From contig JAJKFL010000427.1 in the NCBI GenBank assembly GCA_021186555.1, positions 18,810,505 through 18,874,504 on the forward strand: DNA of 64,000 nt, read 5' to 3'. The notes beneath the pieces are model-generated. The model worked only from the letters and a program-made list of their open reading frames with translations. It was not told the DNA's origin and searched no databases. The position numbers and the translations under genes are program-made. Of this stretch, positions 53,746 to 64,000 are shown piece after piece (positions within the stretch are counted from its first letter, which is position 1; every line of letters starts with the position of its first letter). The DNA is from Reticulitermes speratus. Its lineage: Eukaryota > Arthropoda > Insecta > Blattodea > Rhinotermitidae.

Positions 53746-54169
53746 CCCTGCTTCTTTAACCTTGAAAAAGAACAACTGTAACCGCTGAGTGGACGCAAGA
53801 GCCAGTTTGAATGCCTTGAAAAAGAGATAAATATCATGCCCCTGGCAGCATTCAAACATCTGACAGACTACCCACAGCCTAGACCCTATTTGGCTACACT
53901 ATCCTAGCTTCTACAAACAGCAGTAAATATTTAAGTATCAGTTGCACCACTTTCAATCGCACTGCATAACGAAGGTAATCCAAGAGCCCATGAACATCGA
54001 CATGAACCATTATGCATCCACAGACAGTTAATCACAACCAGGTAATGTTAACACCTTGCATTAGAAAAATGTGGTCATACCAACAACTTCTACACTTCAA
54101 ACCATCAGTGCACAGGGCATCATACATACATCACATATGAACTGTGCTACAGAGTATAAGTGTGTAGCT
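53746..54169. other. Spacer
   Basis: No feature recognised between the piggyBac relic and the zinc-finger exon. Confidence 0.4.
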
Positions 54170-55921
54170 GCATCTTCAAGGCACCAGACTGCCTGCAAGA
54201 ATTCTTATATGCACCACAAGTAAATGGTCGCTCCCCAGTATGAGTGCATAGATGCACCTTCAAAGCACTGTTATGAATGAAGGATTTCTTACATATGTCA
54301 CATGTAAACGGCTGCAACCCAGTATGGCGGAGATGCAGCTACAAGGCACCAGACTCCATGAAAGTTTTCTTACATACATCACATGTAAATGGTCACTCCC
54401 CAGTATGAGTGCGTAGATGCACCTTCAATGCAACGGTTTTAAAGAAGGATTTTTTACATACATCACACGTAAACGGCCGCTCCCCAGTATGAGTGCGTAG
54501 ATGCACCTGCAAGGCACCAGACTGCTTGAAAGATTTCTTACATACATCGCATGTAAATGGCCGCTCCGCAGTATGAGTGCGAAGATGCACCTTCAAATCA
54601 GATGACGTCTTGAAAGATTTCTTGCATACATCACATGTAAATGGTTGCTCTCCTGTATGAGTGTGTAGATGCACCTGAAAGGCACCAGAATGCTTGAAAG
54701 ATTTCTTACATACATCACATGTAAATGGCTGCTCCCCAGTATGAGTGCGTAGATGCACCTTGAAATTAGATGACGTCCTGAAAGATTTCTTACATACACC
54801 ACATGTAAATGGCTGCTCCCCAGTATGAGTGCGTAGATGCACCTGCAGGGCACCAGACTGCTTGAAACATTTCTTGCATAATCGCATGTAAATGGCCGCT
54901 CCCAGTATGAGTGCGTAGATGCACCTTGAAATTAGATGACTCTTGAAAGATTTCTTGCATACATCACATGTAATGGTCGCTCTCCAGTATGAGTGCGTAG
55001 ATGCACTTCATGCATGGTATGATGAACGATTTTTACATACATCACACGTATAGGCCGCTCCCCGTATGATGCGTAGATGCACCTGCAAGGCACAGGACTT
55101 CTTGAAACATTTCTGACATATATCGCATGTAAATGGTCGCTCTCCAGTATGAGTGCGTAGATGCACCTTTAAATCAGATGACTTCTTGAAAGATTTCTTG
55201 CATACATCACATGTAAATGGTCGCTCATCAGTATGAGTACGTAGATGTCTCTTCAAGGAATGTACATGCCTAAAAGTTTTCCCACATACATCACACATAA
55301 ATGGTCTCTCCCAGTATGTATGTGTAGATGCACCTTCAAGGCATAGACTGGTTGAAACATTTCTGACATACATCGCATGTAATGGCCGCTCCCCAGTATG
55401 AGTGCGTAGATGCACCTTCAAATAAGATAACGTCTTGAAAGATTTCTTGCATACATCACATGTTAATGGTCGCTCATCAGTATGAGTGCGTAAATGCACT
55501 GCAGCACCAGACTGCTGAAAGATTTCTTGCATACATCACATGTTAACTGGTCCTCTCCAGTATGAGTGCGTAGATGCACCTTCAATGCATGGTATGAATG
55601 AACGATTTTCTTACATACATCACAGTCATAGGCCTCTCCCCTGTATGAATGCGTAGATGCACCTTCAAATCAGATGACTCTTGAAAGATTCTTACATACA
55701 TCACATGTCAAGGCTTCTCCCTAGCATTATTGCATTATGCAGCTTCCGACACTGGACTGCATGAAATATTTCCTACATATTTCACATTTAAACTGACACT
55801 CCTCATGATGGCTGCATAGATGCTTACACATTTCTTGTTTAGCACAGTTATTCTGCAGTTCAGACATATGGCCCATCTGCTTTCTGGACACAAAATCTGC
55901 CCCTTCAGGAACAGAAACTGT
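54170..55921 (-). CDS. C2H2 zinc-finger exon, about 18 fingers, frame interrupted
   Basis: Likely nuclear DNA-binding protein of the C2H2 zinc-finger family. The exon begins at 55921 after CTTCTATTCCAG with leader residues [21 protein letters not shown] first finger [20 protein letters not shown] follows, then head-to-tail fingers of 28 residues with linkers HTGERPF and HTGEQPF. The stretch 54393-54887 is clean and holds six fingers ([20 protein letters not shown] and similar, alternating with KQSGALQVH). From 54888 to 55720 the frame is lost repeatedly by one-base deletions. The last fingers (54170-54392) follow a CGA-to-TGA change. Either a pseudogene or assembly errors. Upstream exons lie at higher coordinates and were not found. 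Confidence 0.75.
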
Positions 55922-55949
55922 CTGGAATAGAAGAAAAAGCAGCATTTTA

Positions 55950-56139
55950 GAGTGGTGAACAACCCTAACAATTAACTGAAATTGGGGAATGCTTGCTATT
56001 ATTCAAAGCAAAATCTTTTATCTTCCACTCTGCTATTCAAAAATATAAAGATTGAGATATACAGAACAATACTTTTGTCTCTTCTTTTGCATGGATGAGA
56101 CATTTGCTCCCTCACAACGAGGGAGGAGCACAGGTAGAG
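55950..56139. other. Presumed intron upstream of the zinc-finger exon
   Basis: The polypyrimidine tract of the minus-strand acceptor lies at 55925-55945. Nothing else recognised. Confidence 0.4.
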
Positions 56140-56500
56140 AATATTATACTTTAGGTGATCAAATCAAGAAGATAGAGATGGGCAGGGCATGTAGCACATA
56201 TGGGAGACAGGAGGGTTTTCGTGGAAATGATGAGGGAAAGACGCAACTGGAAAGAGCTAGGCATAGATGGGAGGATAATATTAAAACGGATCTTCACGAA
56301 GTAGGATGCGGGGCATGGACTGAATTCATCTGGCTCAGGACTGGGAGAGGTGGCAGGCTCTTGTGATTGCAGTAAAGAATCTTCAGGTTCCATAAAAAGA
56401 GGGAATTTTTTTTGAGTAGCTGAGGGTGTGTTAGCTTCTCAGTAATGATTCTGTTCCATGGAGTTTGGTTAGTTAGTTCAGTGTACCAGTCAGTTATGTG
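56140..56500 (+). repeat. LINE 3' fragment, L1c
   Basis: Same family as 14956: TGATCAAATCAAGAAGATAG, GGGCAGGGCATGTAGCACAT, GGCATAGATGGGAGGATAAT, CAGGACTGGGAGAGGTGGCA, then a tail with GTTAGTTAGTTCAG. Confidence 0.75.
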
Positions 56501-57099
56501 GAAATTAACTTTCACATAAAGCAGTATGTCACATAAGTATGATAGAGCCCATGATGCAGTGCTGATAGATGCATTTGTTAATAGGCCTATTTTTGCATCT
56601 ACAGGTACATTTCTGCAGAGGGCACTCTGATCAAATATGCTCTGTGATCCATGATGATGATGATGATGATAATGATGATGATGACGACAGCATACTCAAA
56701 TATATATCACCTCTGTGTCATATCCTGGAAGATCCAATTATCCATCAACACAATTGTATCACAAATACATTAATGGGCTCTTCAAACACTCCAAAACTTC
56801 CATCTAAATGGTCATGTGGAGGATAAAAGTGCAAAATTGTTAAGCCAGTGCTATTTTTACATGTATGATCTTCACAAAGCAACATAATGTCACTGACACT
56901 GCAGTACTGGTTAATTTCACTCAGTTTATAATTTGGCATTGTAACTTTTGCTACCTTCACTACACACTCAGGTTCCCACAAATTCATGACGCACACTTTG
57001 CAATACATCTTACACGGTACTAAAAATATGAATCTGAAATCAGGTTTCATGCAACATACCAACAGTGCAAACAATTTGTATCATTAAAAGTACAGTTCA
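56501..57099. other. Non-coding stretch with GAT microsatellite
   Basis: A GATGATGAT run at about 56652-56688. No gene recognised. Confidence 0.5.
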
Positions 57100-57426
57100 G
57101 TTAATGATACATATTTTAAATAAGTTAATCTTAAACAGGATACAAATTATTCATTGACCTACAACAAGTATTCCACAGAAATACGGCAATTTTGTTCCAT
57201 CAGTAATTTTAAAGCATAATACTGAATACATAACTGAAAAGTGTCCCTAATCGATCTAATAAATAAATAAAACAAGTTGGGAAATTCAAGCATAGCACAA
57301 CAATTCACACACTTATGCATAATCATCTTGTTAACTGTAAGTGTACTGGGCATAAAATATGTGTTCAACTACTCTCTACAACATCTTTCAAAACAGTTTT
57401 CACTCCAACAAATACATATGTAATTA

Positions 57427-58920
57427 CAGTGAAACCTCTATCCATCGTTTTTCAGGGGACCGGAAAATTTGAACGATACATACGGGAAATGATAGTACCG
57501 GGAAACCATTAAAAATTATAGATAAGAACAATTTAATGATAATTATTACTTCTTGCTGAGAAAATCTTTCATTGACGTTTGTTTTGAGCAAACTTTACTC
57601 CTCCTCAATTCAAAGTACGATTTTTCAAGGCTTAGAACACTTTCACGACCACTGTCACTCGTGCTGTGCGCATAGAAGAAAGATCTTACTTTCATCAGCG
57701 CTTCATGCGTCTCAGCAAAGCTCGCCAGCTTCTTCTTCTCCTTCTTCCCGCTCCACACTCCCGGACGCCACGAGGCTCACGCACAGCTCCTGCACTGTTT
57801 CTACACCACAGGTTGCCACGTGACTGTCCACAGAGACGCAGTCCTCGAATTTATCTTTGTTCATGCCACTGAACTTTTCCCAGTCTTGGCGGAAATCGTC
57901 GTCATCGTTGGTCAATACGACGTCACTATCGCCTGAAGATTGTCCCTGCACGTAACCAGCTTTCCGAAAACAATTTTCGATTGTCTGCTGGGTTACTTCT
58001 TGCAAGGCTGCCACAGTGTAGTGCAAAGCTTCCAACACGTTTATCTTCTTTTTCGTATCTTTGCCTGCATCCATTCAGCAAACAGCTGTTTGCACGAGGC
58101 GTTTTCTATAAAGCTGCTTATAACACTTTATTACCCCTAAATCAAGGGGCTGGAGCACACTTGTACAATTTGCCGGGTACCGTATGACTTTTACATTTCT
58201 TAGAAACGATGTATCCTTTGGATGTGCGGCACAATTGTCCACAAAGAGGAAAATGTTCCTGTTTTGTGCACCCATACTTGCGTCTAATGAACGCAGAAAT
58301 GAAGAAAAAATGTCTGTGGTCATCCACGCTTTATTGTTCGCGTGGTACTTGGTGGGTAATTTTTTTACATTCTTGAAACATCGCGATTTCGGAGATTTTC
58401 CGATAACAATCGGCACTTGTTAGTCAGTTCCATCACTGTTAACACAAAGTAAAACAGTAAGTCTGTCTTTACAGTTTTTCCCTCCATGACAAGACTCTCC
58501 TTTGAGAGCCAAGGTTCTATCAGGAAGCACGTTGTAGAAGAGCCCCGTCTCATCCGCGTTGTAAATATCACGTTGTTCGTAGCCCTCCAACAAAGATGGC
58601 AGTCTTTCCAGCCACGCTTCCGTGCTTTCGCTGTCCACTGCCGCACTTTCTCCGACTAACTTCTTGTATACTAGGCCATGCCGGTCCTTAAACCTCGCTA
58701 AACCATCGCTTCAAATTAAAAAAAAAACTATCAGTGCGGGAAAATGTTGCGTCAGGACCGTGATTTTTCAACTATTGGTGCGGGAAAACGACAGTTCGAG
58801 GAACAATGAAGGCGGGAAAAATTAGTGTTATTTATATGGGGCTCATTTCGGGACCAAATAAGGCAGACGATACATGCGGGCGAATGACGGTAACGGGAAC
58901 GATGGATAGAGGTTTCACTG
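57427..58920 (-). mobile_element. Tigger/pogo transposon, internally deleted
   Basis: 1,494 bp between TA dinucleotides, with 23-bp perfect inverted ends beginning CAGTGAAACCTCTATCCATC. It encodes most of the catalytic part of a pogo-type transposase on the minus strand. The CENP-B-like N-terminal DNA-binding part is deleted. Confidence 0.93.
57546..58717 (-). pseudogene. Tigger transposase pseudogene (DDE_1)
   Basis: The minus-strand frame runs from DGLARFKDRHGLVYKKLVGE through YNADETGLFYNVLPDRTLAL (first catalytic D) to FLFVDNCAAHPKDTS (second D). It goes on through ANCTSVLQPLDLGVIKCYKQ (third D), then INVLEALHYTVAALQ and FRKAGYVQG, ending SMKDFLSKK. Two in-frame stops (TAA at about 58420, TGA at 58075-58077) and one frameshift near 57730 interrupt it, and an upstream TGA marks the N-terminal deletion edge. 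Family length is normally about 450-500 residues; roughly 390 codons remain. Confidence 0.9.
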
Positions 58921-58922
58921 TA

Positions 58923-60769
58923 TATATGTGGAAGTTATGTCCAAGATGTGCTCAGACCGTGTAGGACTTGTGAAGTAACCACTGTTGCCAACTGTTGCCA
59001 AATGTAAACAACTGAAATGCAATAAATCTAACCCACTGTATAAGAACATCAAGTGAGACTAATGACAGGTAATACAGTCCACACTTGTCATAACATCAAG
59101 TCTCAAATGGAATATTTAAATAATATATATGAGCCCATATTTCTGACGTTTATTGCCACATACCAGGAAGGCACTTACTGTATAATTTAACTACCATGAC
59201 CTATTCACTACTATATACTCGTACTTCACTCACATACAACCTTCATTAAAACATACACAATAGCATATATGTATATATGTGTCGCTAAGTGTTTTGGAAT
59301 AGCCTTACATCCTCAGGCAAGCACATTAAGTTATACAGCAATGTATCAACATAAACTAATACACCAACAATACCACAGAGATCATTTTAATGTACAACTG
59401 CACAGTGTAAGGTACCATCATTTGCTATGGCGCAATTAACAGCATTCTCTCTATGGCTCACAGCCCCACATTATCATGACTCTCAGTAAAAGATATGGAG
59501 AACACAATGATTGGAGGACAGCTGGAATTTGGTTCTTCAACCAAAACTGCTGCAATGCCAGGGAGATGTGTCAAGGTGCTTTGTCATGTACAAGATCCTA
59601 ATGTTCTCCATTTTCTAGCCTCTTCAATCCTCAAATAATTCATACAATTGATACAAAAAGTAGAATGCACTGTTTAACTTGTGTATGCAACCCAAGTCAT
59701 AAAAAATAGCAATCTGAATGACCTTTTAATGACGTATTATGACCTGTGACACCGTTTCTCAGAATGGTATAGAAAGAGCCAATATTTGTCTCAAGTAACA
59801 ATATTCTACATGAAGTCTACATTTCGCATTCATCATTGCTCAAAAGAAAATTTGTTGCACAAATTCCACACACATGCACACCCACATACACACCAAATTG
59901 AAGAATCTTCTTTCAGAATGCTCTGAACTGATCTGTATGAGATGACAATTTCATTTGCTCTCTGTTCAATTGTCACACACTGATTTTATATCATGACTGT
60001 GCAAACACTGTCCACATTCTCGTGTTTCCTTGACACTGCTGGATTGTTTCTGCTCTCCTTGTCACCCAGTGATTCTTAAAAATTGAATGTACCAGATTTA
60101 CATAGCAGATTTTTATTTTTGAACAACCTCATGCCAATACTGTCACTTCCACTCCACAGCCAAAGCCACTACCCTCTTCTGAAGATGAAAATGACAAGAA
60201 TATACATGGAGGAAGCCACACCATAAACCAAATTAGTTAAGGGTGGCTAGAATATTCTAAATAGCAATGATGAGAACCTAATCAAAAATGTATGTAGGTT
60301 GACATTCATTCATATAATTAAGGTATTAAACCCCATTTCTTCAAAACATTCCAGCAATTTTGATCTTCCACACTACACGTCCTTACAAAAGAACTAAGCC
60401 AGAATTTCTTCGCCAAAGACTACAAATACTCCCAACCCATTCAAATAATTTTAAGCTACTGATTTCCTAACAACTTTCTCACACAATCCATAATATCTAC
60501 ACAGACATACTTTCAGAACACTACTCACGCACAACAATTTGCGACAAACATCGCATATGACACCAATGTACATTTGCACATATTCAGGATGACTGAAAAG
60601 TCACACAACCCAGTCTTTGAAATATGTTCTATTTTGCAAGAAAAAGGTACACTAATATCAGAAAGAAACATGTTATATTAGGTGTTGGAGATGTACACCA
60701 CACTCAGCAATGATCTGATGCAGCCTTGTGAGCAGAATATTCAGTGTTGATTGAAATGCAGGGATGAAC
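58923..60769. other. Copy B flank and non-coding stretch
   Basis: 58923-59210 continues the duplicated flank (AGATGTGCTCAGACCGTGTA, CTGTATAATTTAACTACCAT). A decayed hammerhead-like hairpin lies at 59291-59316 (minus). The remainder shows no recognised gene. Confidence 0.5.
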
Positions 60770-60900
60770 ACTTGAGAGATTCCTTGCATACAGCACACGT
60801 AAACGGCAACTCCACAGTATGTATGTGTTGATGTTTTTTCATGTCAGAGGGCCAAGTGAAAGATTTTTTGCACACATCACATAAAGACTTATGCTCAGTT
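60770..60900 (-). pseudogene. Zinc-finger remnant, one to two fingers
   Basis: GCATACAGCACACGTAAACG and TTTTGCACACATCACATAAA are complements of finger codons with the linker region between them. It is too short to be functional. Confidence 0.65.
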
Positions 60901-60929
60901 CACATTGGCTGACAACTATAGTTACTGGT

Positions 60930-62400
60930 GGTAACTACCAAAGTGATTGGAAAGAAGTCATGAATGGTAATGACACAAAGACCCAAGTCACTTTTCAGTA
61001 CAAGGGATTATTTCTGTATGTTGGTTACAGTACAACTTCAAACCATTTCCATAAAGAAACTAACGATTAAGCTAAAAATATCTTCAGGCTCATGCGGACC
61101 ATTCGGATATCTTCAGGGTAAATAGGGAAAAAAATTAACCTCTGAAGAACTAAAGGGATTTATAGCCTGTCTAAATATATGGGTCTACAGAGATGACCAA
61201 TCATAGTAACATACTGGTACACAAACCCATCACAGTATTGTCCTTGGTTCCATAACACTTCCCAGAGACAGTTTCCAATTAATCCTGATGTGTTTCAACA
61301 TGGTACGCACTGAGAACATTGCTGCACCTGAAGCTGGTTATGAAATTTGTATCAAATTCCAGCCACTTGTACAATCTGCCAAAAACCTTTTCAGGCATCA
61401 TTATATAACAAATCAACAGCTCAGTGAGAACCATCTAGCAGGCACAAAGAATCACACACAGTTGCTGCAGTATTGAATTTACGAACAAAAGAACCATCAC
61501 TGTTGGGGCATCAGGCTGTGGATTCTGTGTGATTCAGTAAGGAACTACTGCTTGGCATATTTTGGGTACAAGCAATCGAAACGTACTGAACATTAGGATG
61601 CCATCCATAAATATGATTCTACCAGCAGAAAATGAGAAATTACATCTGCAAGGGCAATCACATTTTGATGCACAATTTTTATAACAGTCCCAGATGCCAA
61701 AGCCTTACACATATTTGGTACACTTGTGACAGACACTATCAAAAGGAAGAGGAAACTTCTTCCCCAGGCTTTCAGAGCAAGTTTGAGTAGGAAAGAAAAA
61801 ATATTTTCACAAAGGTCCAGTTCTTGCTGCTCCCTTTCATGAAAAAAGTCACAAGTTTTCCAAACACAAAGCAAGGCAGAAGATTATCAGTGTATTTGTG
61901 TGCTGCATCATGGTCGACAAAAAAGTGTACCAAATCCTTTCATTGCACAGCGCTACAAAGATTCCATGCGGTGATGTTTTTAGTACACATACCTTAACAG
62001 AGAGGGAAGTGTAAAATGATAAAAAAACATTCCACATTTTTTTAAGAATGGGTTTCAATAGTTATGTCACTTTCAAAGGAAACGTACCCACTGCATGTAA
62101 ATCAGTGTCCATATCAAACTACACAATAAAAATTTATGATTCACTGAGTGAAGAGTGGCTACAAGAGAAGAGGGAAGCTGCAATATCAGGCACTAGAAAT
62201 GAAGACACTGATTGAAAACACCTCTGAAAACTACCTGTTAAAAAGGATTATTGTGTGTTTCTAGTACAAGTACAAAATGTAAACCAGTTAAGAGGTGCAG
62301 ATCCAGAACAGTATGTATCGAACGTAAGAAGGGTCTTCACAGTAAATGCTTACCAGTACATGTGTGCATCCAGATCATAAGTGTGCTAAGTTAACATGTC
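60930..62400 (+). mobile_element. piggyBac-type transposase relic, copy B
   Basis: Broken frames read LTSEELKGFIACL, then LPRDSFQLILMCFNMVRTEN. IKFQPLVQSAKNLFRHHYIT, NQQLSENHLAGTKNHTQLLQ and, after a frame change, WGIRLWILCDSVRNYCLAYF follow. This is the piggyBac catalytic core. Later frames to about 62400 are weak, so the right limit is approximate. Confidence 0.8.
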
Positions 62401-64000
62401 CTGCAAAATGTGCAATTCCTTTTACAAAACATGCATAACAACAAAATGTTCAGTGTTCAACCACATACTTTCGGCAGTAAAATGTACAAAAAAATCAAGT
62501 GCAAAAAACTTAATTCAGAAATGAGTTTTTGTTTTGTTTTCTTTTCTTTTTTTGAAAATATGAGTATTTTTGTAAACAATATGCTACAAACATAAACATA
62601 CCAGAACTAGCAGTCATATTACAAGTACTTGTGAAGTATGAGGAAAAAATCCAAGACTGTGTCATCACATTTATGGTGAGTAGAAGAACTATCCTTAACG
62701 TTTACTATCTTCATATAAAGGGCTCGCATTTCTTGCATATGTGGGCTTTGGAAGGGTAGCACTGAAAGATTTAGGCTACCTACACAGACTGCATACATAT
62801 GGGCATTAACATTACATGTACCATATACACACACAGTACACAATTCTAAACAAGTCACAGAAAAATATGAACATTTTCCCCCATGCTTGAAGATTACAGT
62901 CTTTAAAATTACCACTCCATTCCATCCCCTGTAGCAGAGCTCAAATAGTGCCAACACTACAAGTCTGATGAGTGAGTAATTGTGGTTCAATTCCTAACAG
63001 GGACAAGGAACTTCCTCTTCCCCAAAGCATCCACACTGGCATTCAGGCCCATATTACCACCTATTCAGTGCATATTGGGAGATTATCCCATGGCCATTAA
63101 GCAGCTGGTGCATGACACCGACCACTCATCTCTTCTATGGCCAAGGTCAATAAACTGTTCAGGCATGCATTCACTCCAAAATTTTCATTCACAGCATGCA
63201 CAGGAACAGCTTTACTTTCAACATCCTTAGGCTACATAAATTTGAACTGCACAAGAGTACCATTACATGGCACAAAAACATATTTTAATATGACAATATT
63301 TTAAAGTACAACTTCAAGCATTTTAACACTTTATGTATTTATAACACATTCACATTAAATTGAATATTCCATAACTTAATAATGAAGATCAACTTGCAAC
63401 ACATGTACACCACTTAAATGTATTTACTCTCTTAATCAAGAGGGCCAAAGTTATTTTAGCAGAACAAGACAGGCAGATTCAATGAAAAAGCGACTGACAT
63501 TTCTGTGGCAAAACTGGAAACCATCCTTTCACTTGCTTCTGTTCAGTTCTGTTATTATGTGACTTTGTGTCACACACAAGTTTGATTCAGACTGCTATGT
63601 GTTTGCAAATAATTTCATTCATGTGGTGGTCACTGTCACGGTAGCAATGGCAGTGGATTATCCATTGCAGTGTGTACCTTGCACAAACATAAACATTCTC
63701 CTCGTTAGTGGCAACAATAATAATTACTTGTCACCCGTTATTCACCATGGACTGCAGGTGGTCTCACAGTCAATGTGTCAGATGTATTCATATGAACAAG
63801 GAGTGTTCATACACAGTACTTCTGCAAAGTGTGCATCATGGAAACAATGTCACTGAAAGTTTGGTACAAATATGCTACATCAAAAATACTCTGTACAAGA
63901 ACATAAAGAATAGTGGAAAAACATTAGATATCAAGTTCAGTGCTGGACAAAGAGAAATCACAAAAATTTGTTTTTCAGGGATAGGGTATGGCTTACACTA
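62401..64000. other. Non-coding stretch; end matches 41.2-41.5 kb
   Basis: About 63480-64000 is a diverged copy of 41200-41520 in the same orientation. No gene recognised elsewhere. Confidence 0.5.

Larger units (their letters stand above)
57100..62400. repeat. Old segmental duplicate, copy B
   Basis: Same order as copy A: flank (57170-57430 and 58923-59210), zinc-finger remnant (60770-60900), piggyBac relic (60930-62400). The Tigger element at 57427 is its own insertion. Confidence 0.7.

Overview
The window looks like insect nuclear DNA, most likely from a cockroach or termite type of genome. That is an inference from large-intron odorant-receptor genes, mariner copies and several tRNA-headed SINE families; no species marker was seen. 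Host genes are few and mobile DNA is dense. It is AT-rich, with introns and spacers full of transposon relics, foldback elements and minisatellites.

Host genes. Two odorant receptor genes of the insect seven-transmembrane OR family lie head to tail on the plus strand (10009-24708 and 29089-40615). They share one architecture: a long first coding exon of about 1.05-1.09 kb, then four short exons of about 100, 100, 156 and 57-66 bp. Intron phases match except at intron 2 of the upstream gene, where the reading frame survives only if a second splice donor 4 bp downstream is used. Both start codons sit two bases after an identical TTTACAG, so both may have an upstream non-coding exon. A C2H2 zinc-finger exon lies on the minus strand (about 54170-55921). 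More decayed finger blocks lie at about 50220-50930 and 60770-60900.

Mobile DNA, left to right. A 2.47 kb hAT relic with an 8-bp target duplication (4677-7148) carries a SINE. A hAT MITE sits inside another SINE (7621-8330). A whole-looking mariner lies in receptor intron 1 (11124-12443), and a broken sister copy lies at 47213-48534. Short Tc1/mariner derivatives lie at 14196-14772, 22142-23587, 33850-34270 and 36479-37280. The one at 22142 has its right terminal repeat expanded into a 69-bp minisatellite. The one at 36479 carries a 61-bp triplication and a GC-rich 3-bp-TSD MITE. An apparently unclassified 2.33 kb transposon (37739-40069) with CACTGG ends and a TAA duplication fills the last intron of the second receptor. 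Further right are a PIF/Harbinger derivative (51604-52424), two piggyBac relics and a Tigger/pogo element (57427-58920). SINEs of four kinds, LINE 3' tails ending in TTAG-type repeats, and at least five foldback elements are scattered throughout.

Two structures stand out. First, about sixteen hairpins with a hammerhead-ribozyme-like core (CTGATGA, stem, GAAAC) recur through the window, several inside foldback elements. Second, 49.3-53.7 kb and 57.1-62.4 kb are old duplicates (same flank, zinc-finger relic, piggyBac relic), each with its own later insertions. A further short stretch near 41.2-41.5 kb matches 63.5-64.0 kb.
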